Below, piece by piece: positions 6,842 through 10,824 of a stretch of 10,824 nucleotides of DNA. The DNA is taken from assembly GCA_020850785.1 (NCBI GenBank), contig JADZDZ010000244.1, positions 1-10,824 on the forward strand, read 5' to 3'. Both the position numbers and the translations under genes were made by a program. The notes below the pieces were generated by a model. It saw only the letters and a program-made list of their open reading frames with translations. It had not been told where the DNA came from and did not search any database. Origin of the DNA: Candidatus Sumerlaeota bacterium. GTDB lineage: Bacteria; Sumerlaeota; Sumerlaeia; SLMS01. The number at the start of each line of letters is the position of its first letter. The first letter of the stretch is position 1.

Positions 6842-8632
6842 TCAGACCTTTGGAACGACCTTCACGTCTATCGTGGCGGGATCGCTGAAGGACTGGCCGT
6901 CACCAACCTTTAGCTCGAAAGAGAAATCACCGATTGTGAAAAATTGGGCGTCAATTTTGGGCGACTGTGTGGCGAATTCCTTTCGCTCACCACCGATGCT
7001 GGTGCCCGACTCCGTGAGGCTCACGCGCCCGTCAGACGGCGCTTTCTGCACCCAGTAGTAGGTCAGCTTGTCATTCTCGCCATCCTTCGATCCAGATGCG
7101 TCGATTATGACGATCTCATTCACCATCACCGTTGTCTTGGCCAGTGGTGCGATGGTGGCGACGGGTTTGGTGTTTGGCGGTTTTGGCTTCAGCATGGGAA
7201 GGACGAAGATGACGCCCGCAACCAGCAGCGCCACCGCGACGATGCCCCCGATGATGGGAATCAGTTTCTTGCCGACGTTGGAGGGCGCGCGGTAGACAGG
7301 GGCTGCGGCGGAATGCTTCGCGCCACCAACTTGCAGCACGGGGCCGCTGTCTGCATCGCGCTCCGTGGCGTAGGGATTAACTGCATCAATGGAGGCGCTT
7401 GCAACGCGATGGCCGGAGCGCGAGTCGCGACGCGGGGTTGCGGAAATCGGATCCTTCGCGGGGGACGCGTGCCCCGCGCCGGGTGCATGCGCCATGGTTG
7501 CCGGTGGTGGTGCGTAGGGATTGTGATCCTCGTCGGGAACGATGGGCGGGCGCTGGCCGCTGCTGCTGCCGTGGGACTGATGATCTCGGGGTGGCGTGTG
7601 TGCGTCGCGAAGGGGATTGACGACTTCGCGGTAGGAGCCCGTCACAGGGTCCTTGGGCGCGCCGGTGATGGGGTCGCGATAGACGGGGACGTTCGCGGAG
7701 GAGGTGCGGACGACCTGCGAATCGAGCGTGCTTCCCTGACCAGTGTACAAGTTTGGGACGATGCCAGACTGCCTCTGCATCCCCATGGCGGCGGCGGCCT
7801 GTTGCGCTTCCGCCATGCGGCGCATTTCGTCGTCGCACAGCCGCTTGATCACCGCGTGCACATTGAAAAGGTTTGTGAACTCGCCCGTGCCCTGGGGGCG
7901 CGGATGCATTCCCATCAGAATGTTCGCGATCACGACGTCAACGCCGGCGAGAGGCGAAGCGTGCATGTTTGGGGCCTTGAGCGCCTCCTCCCGCAATTGG
8001 TCGAACGTGTGGCGGGTGGAACCGGCGGCCATGCGTGCCAAGATGTTCTTCACGGCTTCGATTTCGGCGGCTTCGTTGGCGGGGGCGGTCGATGTATAGA
8101 CGCCGACGCGCGGCTGTTCCACCATGCGCTGCAGCACCGGGCTGGCTTCCAGCGTGGGTGGCTGCACGGTGCCGACGGGCCAGCGCGACGTGATGCGAAT
8201 GTCGCCCGAATCCTGAAGCACGATGTGTTCTGAATCAAGTTTGTGGAAGCGTGTCGCGCACTGGCGCAGTTCAAGAAGCTCTTCGAGCAGCTTGCACGCG
8301 AACGAAGCCCACTCGTAGGGATGGACGAATTTTTGATGGTTGATCTCATCGTCCAGCGGTGCACCCGTCACCAGTTCCATGATGATGGTGATGCGCCCCT
8401 TCACCATGTCGATCGCATAGACACGCGGCAGCGCCGGGGCGTTGTAGGTCGCCGCCAACGAGGCCTGCTGCCTGACCTCCTCCAGCGCGACGGGATCGGC
8501 GGAGACACGCTCCGACAGTGCGCGCCGCATCGCACGATGCTCCGTCACAACGTGCTGCACGACGTCATCCTCGAAGAATCCCTTGTCACCCAGCGGCTCG
8601 ACGAAGCGCCACTTTTCAGAAGGATGGATCAT
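6842..8632 (-). CDS. Membrane-anchored pseudokinase-like protein with PKD-type domain
   Basis: A 596-residue protein in three parts. Residues 8 to about 280 look like a degenerate protein-kinase fold: a hinge-like ITIIMELVTGAPLDDEI (81-97), then RFHKLDSEHIVLQ (128-140) where active kinases have HRDLKPENI, and DIRITSRW (144-151) where they have the DFG strand. On this alignment the catalytic Asp, the metal-binding Asn and the DFG Asp are all missing, and no beta-3 Lys is evident. Residues 285-455 are a Pro/Ser/His-rich linker with repeated short motifs. Residues 457-480 are one hydrophobic helix (LIPIIGGIVAVALLVAGVIF). Residues 487-596 form a PKD/K319-like beta domain (IIDASGSKDGENDKLTYYW; FSFELKVGDGQSFSD). 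The likely topology is kinase fold inside, PKD outside. ATG 8632 is supported by the ATGA overlap with the upstream gene and by GGAGG 8 nt before it; GTG 8638 is too close to that site. The kinase-fold reading is by motif and needs a structure check. Confidence 0.8.
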   Translation of the reverse strand: MIHPSEKWRFVEPLGDKGFFEDDVVQHVVTEHRAMRRALSERVSADPVALEEVRQQASLAATYNAPALPRVYAIDMVKGRITIIMELVTGAPLDDEINHQKFVHPYEWASFACKLLEELLELRQCATRFHKLDSEHIVLQDSGDIRITSRWPVGTVQPPTLEASPVLQRMVEQPRVGVYTSTAPANEAAEIEAVKNILARMAAGSTRHTFDQLREEALKAPNMHASPLAGVDVVIANILMGMHPRPQGTGEFTNLFNVHAVIKRLCDDEMRRMAEAQQAAAAMGMQRQSGIVPNLYTGQGSTLDSQVVRTSSANVPVYRDPITGAPKDPVTGSYREVVNPLRDAHTPPRDHQSHGSSSGQRPPIVPDEDHNPYAPPPATMAHAPGAGHASPAKDPISATPRRDSRSGHRVASASIDAVNPYATERDADSGPVLQVGGAKHSAAAPVYRAPSNVGKKLIPIIGGIVAVALLVAGVIFVLPMLKPKPPNTKPVATIAPLAKTTVMVNEIVIIDASGSKDGENDKLTYYWVQKAPSDGRVSLTESGTSIGGERKEFATQSPKIDAQFFTIGDFSFELKVGDGQSFSDPATIDVKVVPKV

Positions 8633-9432
8633 TCCCACATCCTCCAGAGTTCCTGGTCATACCACTTCCGCATGGCATCGGTGGCGGAATCGAACTTCGG
8701 ATCGTTGACGCCAAAACCCGTCAGGCAATCCATGAAGAATTGCAGCAGTTCCTGGCGCGGGAAAATGCGCGAGATGCGTTCCCGAACGCGCTGGAAGTGA
8801 ATCTCATCCCACTTGTCATCCAACTGTGATTCGTTCAGGGAACCGCGCATCATGAGCGTGATGACCATAAGCGCCCATTGCGCCACATCGTGGCCAAGCA
8901 GGTTCGTGGACAGCATGAACATGTCATCGTTCGCCTTGTTGAAGCTGTTCACGAGCGAGCGGTCGATGCCTGTGTCGATCAGGTGGATTTTGTTCAGCGG
9001 GCCGACGCCGTAGCTTGCGGTCGTCAGGTTGCCATTCACGATGCCATAAAAGTGTAGCGAGCACAGCAACGCGAGCGTTGCTTCGGCAACCTTGTGCGGC
9101 GCAAAGGCGTTCGGCATCAGGAACGGATTGTTGTTCTGTGGGTCCAGCGGGCGCGCATCCGCCTTGTATTCAATCGCCGCCATGAATCCGTCGCCCATCC
9201 ACGCATCCCCCAGTCGCGGGGTGCGTGCGTAGGTCAATTGGCCGTAACGCCGCAGCACGGCAATGGCGGATTGGATTTCCGTTTCCTTCAGGCCCTTCTC
9301 GACGGCGATGCGATGGAAATAGCAACTGGCGCCCGTTGATTTTTCGCGGGCGTGGAAAATCTCATACCCCGGTCCGCTTCCCGCGGACTCATTCAGTTCA
9401 TAGAGCGATGATTGATCCTTCAGTTCAACCAC
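8629..9432 (-). CDS. Soluble kinase-fold protein, probable pseudokinase
   Basis: A 267-residue protein, the size of one bare protein-kinase domain, with no membrane helix. The kinase outline is visible. A glycine-rich loop, YELNESAGSGPGYEIFHARE (11-30), precedes CYFHRI (37-42), where the beta-3 lysine is replaced by His40. The catalytic-loop strand IVNGNLTTASYGV (131-143) stands in place of [VI]HGDLKPSN: His and the catalytic Asp are both Asn, and the Lys and Pro are Thr. KIHLIDTG (148-155) keeps the Asp of DFG. The alpha-F helix is DVAQWALMVITLMMRG (182-197). Loss of the Lys and catalytic Asp predicts little or no phosphotransfer; nucleotide or ligand binding through the intact Gly loop remains possible. 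GTG 9432 is the only sensible start; the ribosome binding site before it is weak. The 3' end overlaps the membrane pseudokinase gene as ATGA, so the two proteins probably form a complex. Confidence 0.78.
   Translation of the reverse strand: MVELKDQSSLYELNESAGSGPGYEIFHAREKSTGASCYFHRIAVEKGLKETEIQSAIAVLRRYGQLTYARTPRLGDAWMGDGFMAAIEYKADARPLDPQNNNPFLMPNAFAPHKVAEATLALLCSLHFYGIVNGNLTTASYGVGPLNKIHLIDTGIDRSLVNSFNKANDDMFMLSTNLLGHDVAQWALMVITLMMRGSLNESQLDDKWDEIHFQRVRERISRIFPRQELLQFFMDCLTGFGVNDPKFDSATDAMRKWYDQELWRMWE
8641..8645 (-). promoter_or_regulatory. Ribosome binding site of the PKD pseudokinase gene, inside the upstream gene
   Basis: GGAGG on the minus strand lies within the last codons of the upstream pseudokinase gene, 8 nt before ATG 8632. 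It decides between ATG 8632 and GTG 8638, the latter only 2 nt away, and allows initiation by ribosomes that have just finished the first gene. Confidence 0.7.
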
Positions 9433-9601
9433 GACGCTTTCCCAAATTCCAAAATGCCTGCAAGTTTCAAACGATTCCGCAGCAATTCAAATTCAATTTC
9501 AGCGCAGAGGGGAAAACAGGGGCCCCGCCGCAGGAGACTTCATTTTCGGCAAGGTAACTTAGTTGAACGCCAGCAAGCGAAGCAACCGCAAAACAGGGAC
9601 G
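9433..9601 (-). other. Intergenic region upstream of the pseudokinase pair
   Basis: 169 bp without a gene, notably AT-richer than its surroundings between 9440 and 9515. On the + strand it holds a tandem AATTCAAATTCAA (9484-9496) with a third TTCAA nearby, and two copies of AAAACAGGG (9513-9521 and 9590-9598). It also holds the palindrome GGGGCCCC (9519-9526). It probably carries the promoter of the pseudokinase pair, but TTGAAT/TTGAAA candidates lack a good -10 box at the right distance. No terminator hairpin with a T-run was found after the CysQ-like gene. Confidence 0.4.
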
Positions 9602-10462
9602 CTAATCCTGCCAAAGCGCGGGAATGGATCGCACAATTTCCACAAGTTTTCCGTGAAGCGCCGCATTTGACGCCAACAGCCCATATTCGATGTGGTACTT
9701 CTGCTTGTTGTAACGCACCGCATCCCCTTTCAGGTCTGTCAGGACGCCGCCTGCCTCCGCCAGAATGGCATGTGGTGCGCACGTGTCCCATTCCTTGCAC
9801 TGGCTGCGGGCTGTGTTGATGTAGGCGTCCGCAACGTCATCCACCACGTCGCATACCTTCACCCCCAGCGACCCGCGCCGCGACATGTGCTTCGGCTGCA
9901 ACCGTTCCACCAGCGCCGTCATGCGATGGCCCCAGTGCGAGCGCGTCGCCACGAGTCTTAGCGCCTTCACGTCGTCCAGCTTGGACACCGCAACGGGTGT
10001 CTTTGTTCCCGCGCGAAGGTCTTCGCGCCAGGCACCAGCGCCCCTGTATCCCGCGAAGAGAATTCCGTGGACGGGGAGGAAGACAACTCCCATGAGCGGT
10101 TCCTGTCCGGCGCTGTCGCCGAGGCCCGAAAGTCCTATCTGAATCGCGAAGTCTGCGCGGCCTTCAATGAAGTCGCGCGTGCCATCGATGGGATCAATGA
10201 TCCAGCAGCATGGCTTGCTCAGTCGCGACGAATCGCTTTCCGTTTCCTCCGTCAGAAATCCGAAGGCATTGCTGTCGTGGCGCTGGCTGAGGTAATCGAC
10301 GATCACCTTGTCCGCGAGCAGGTCCGCCTCCGTGGCGGGACCTTCGCCCTTCTTCTCAATCACCTGAAAGCTGCCGCGATGGAAGTGCGCGATTTTCTCC
10401 CACGCCAGCAGCGCCGCGTTCCGCGCGTCGTCGCAACATTTCCTTAGGTCAACGGGCATCAT
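9602..10462 (-). CDS. cysQ: CysQ/inositol-monophosphatase-family phosphatase
   Basis: A 286-residue Mg-dependent phosphatase of the inositol monophosphatase superfamily. The metal ligands are all in place: Glu73 in FLTEETESD, Asp90 and Asp93 in WIIDPIDGTRDFIEG, and Asp226 in KEWDTCAPHAILAEAGG. GEGPATEADLLADKVI (40-54) matches the family segment before the active site. The closest fit is CysQ, which hydrolyses 3'-phosphoadenosine 5'-phosphate to AMP during sulfate assimilation; an inositol-1-phosphatase or histidinol-phosphatase role cannot be excluded. The start is uncertain. ATG 10462 (used here) gives a normal N-terminus and sits next to a good promoter; ATG 10501 would add 13 residues and has no ribosome binding site. 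It is divergent from the S66 peptidase gene and heads the minus-strand block, though a 169-bp gap separates it from the next gene. Confidence 0.88.
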   Translation of the reverse strand: MMPVDLRKCCDDARNAALLAWEKIAHFHRGSFQVIEKKGEGPATEADLLADKVIVDYLSQRHDSNAFGFLTEETESDSSRLSKPCCWIIDPIDGTRDFIEGRADFAIQIGLSGLGDSAGQEPLMGVVFLPVHGILFAGYRGAGAWREDLRAGTKTPVAVSKLDDVKALRLVATRSHWGHRMTALVERLQPKHMSRRGSLGVKVCDVVDDVADAYINTARSQCKEWDTCAPHAILAEAGGVLTDLKGDAVRYNKQKYHIEYGLLASNAALHGKLVEIVRSIPALWQD

Positions 10463-10468
10463 GGCGAA

Positions 10469-10497
10469 ATGATTCCGCTGTTCCCTGTTGCGGTCAA
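10469..10497 (-). promoter_or_regulatory. Candidate sigma-70-type promoter of the CysQ-like gene
   Basis: On the minus strand TTGACC (10492-10497, 5 of 6 to consensus) is followed after exactly 17 nt by AATCAT (10469-10474, 4 of 6). Six bases separate the -10 box from ATG 10462, so the transcript would begin at or next to the start codon. The sigma-factor preference of this organism is unknown, so the call rests on the general consensus. Confidence 0.4.
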
Positions 10498-10540
10498 CCA
10501 TGCCATTGGCGTCGCTTGCGAAAACATTTCCAGCAGCAAG

Positions 10541-10545
10541 AAGGA
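10541..10545 (+). promoter_or_regulatory. Ribosome binding site of the S66 peptidase gene
   Basis: AAGGA (within AAGAAGGA) lies 6 nt before the GTG at 10552. It supports that GTG over the in-frame TTG at 10516, which has no such site. Confidence 0.65.
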
Positions 10546-10551
10546 TATTCC

Positions 10552-10824
10552 GTGGCGGTCAAGAATCCCAACCTGTTGAAGAGCGGCGACACTGTGGCGC
10601 TGCTCGGCCCCTCCAGCCCGATGAAAAATGAAGAGGAAATCACGGGTTGCGTGAAGTTTCTGGAGGGCATCGGCCTCCGTGTGAAGCAGTACCCAACGAT
10701 GCGCCTGAAGGAGGATTACCTTGCGGGCACGGACAAGCAGCGCGCGAAGGACCTGAACACCGCGTTCGGCGACAAGCAGGTGCAGGGAATTGTCGCGATG
10801 CGCGGGGGATACGGCGCGCATCGC
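10552..10824 (+). CDS. S66 LD-carboxypeptidase (LdcA/MccF family), 5' part
   Basis: The first 91 codons of a gene that runs off the right edge. The reading starts MAVKNPNLLKSGDTVALLGP, matching the family opening L-[KR]-x-G-D-x-[IV]-A-[LV]-x-[AG]-P-S-S. It continues with the conserved YLAGTDKQRAKDLNTAFGD (56-74) and AMRGGYGAHR (82-91). Peptidase family S66 enzymes cut the L,D bond between meso-diaminopimelate and terminal D-Ala in murein tetrapeptides during cell-wall recycling. MccF relatives cleave microcin C-type adenylates. The nucleophile Ser (in the G-[YF]-S-D segment) and the rest of the Ser-Glu-His triad lie beyond the window, so activity cannot be judged. GTG 10552 is supported by the ribosome binding site. 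The gene is divergent from the CysQ-like gene with 89 bp between starts. Confidence 0.9.
   Translation, partial: MAVKNPNLLKSGDTVALLGPSSPMKNEEEITGCVKFLEGIGLRVKQYPTMRLKEDYLAGTDKQRAKDLNTAFGDKQVQGIVAMRGGYGAHR

Noticed and set aside
6944..8233. Long + strand reading frame (429 codons) opposite the PKD pseudokinase gene
   Set aside because: It is antisense to a gene with clear domains and a good ribosome binding site. Its translation is rich in Trp, Cys, His and Gly runs with no fold pattern. Such frames arise from GC-rich third positions on the other strand.
9519..9526. GGGGCCCC palindrome in the gap before the pseudokinase pair
   Set aside because: An 8-bp GC palindrome is expected by chance at this base composition; it has no loop and no partner copy nearby.
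1..10824. Mobile elements, CRISPR arrays, tRNA/rRNA genes, phage genes
   Set aside because: No transposase or integrase motifs, regularly spaced repeats, cloverleaf-like segments or terminal inverted repeats were seen on either strand.

Overview
The window is protein-coding bacterial DNA, GC-rich (roughly 60% by eye), with about 97% of the bases in genes. Nothing in it looks like a phage, plasmid, insertion sequence, CRISPR array, tRNA or rRNA. A lipoprotein signal peptide, a CysQ-type phosphatase, an S66 LD-carboxypeptidase and a membrane protein with an outside PKD-type domain suggest a diderm (Gram-negative-type) bacterium. The RicT-type PSP1 protein and the kinase-fold/PKD membrane protein recall poorly studied lineages such as the planctomycete/verrucomicrobial group, Hydrogenedentota or Sumerlaeota. 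That placement is an inference; the sequence alone does not give a phylum.

Left block, + strand (1-3289). The 3' part of a ricT-like gene carries a long Arg/Gly/Gln-rich disordered tail. It is followed, with touching or overlapping codons, by a small acidic protein of unknown function. Next come a GlcG/HbpS-type heme-binding-family protein and a CrtI/phytoene-desaturase-family flavoprotein. The first three are tightly packed; the flavoprotein follows after about 100 bp.

Right block, - strand (10462 back to 3303). A CysQ/inositol-monophosphatase-family enzyme comes first. After a 169-bp AT-richer gap there is a tandem pair of degenerate kinase-fold proteins joined by an ATGA overlap. The second of the pair has a Pro-rich linker, one membrane helix and a PKD-type domain outside. 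After a further 139-bp gap come a TPR lipoprotein, a 380-residue GNAT-fold protein and prfA (peptide release factor 1), linked by 4-nt stop/start overlaps. This block converges on the left block with only 13 bp between stop codons (3289/3303).

Right edge, + strand (10552 onward). The first 91 codons of an S66 LD-carboxypeptidase are transcribed divergently from the CysQ-like gene and run off the window.

Points of most interest are the pseudokinase pair with a membrane/PKD output, the RGG/Q-rich tail on the RicT protein, the coupling of prfA to a GNAT gene, and a promoter that would give the CysQ-like gene a leaderless mRNA. Start codons are often non-ATG (GTG or TTG) and were chosen from Shine-Dalgarno spacing and stop/start overlaps.
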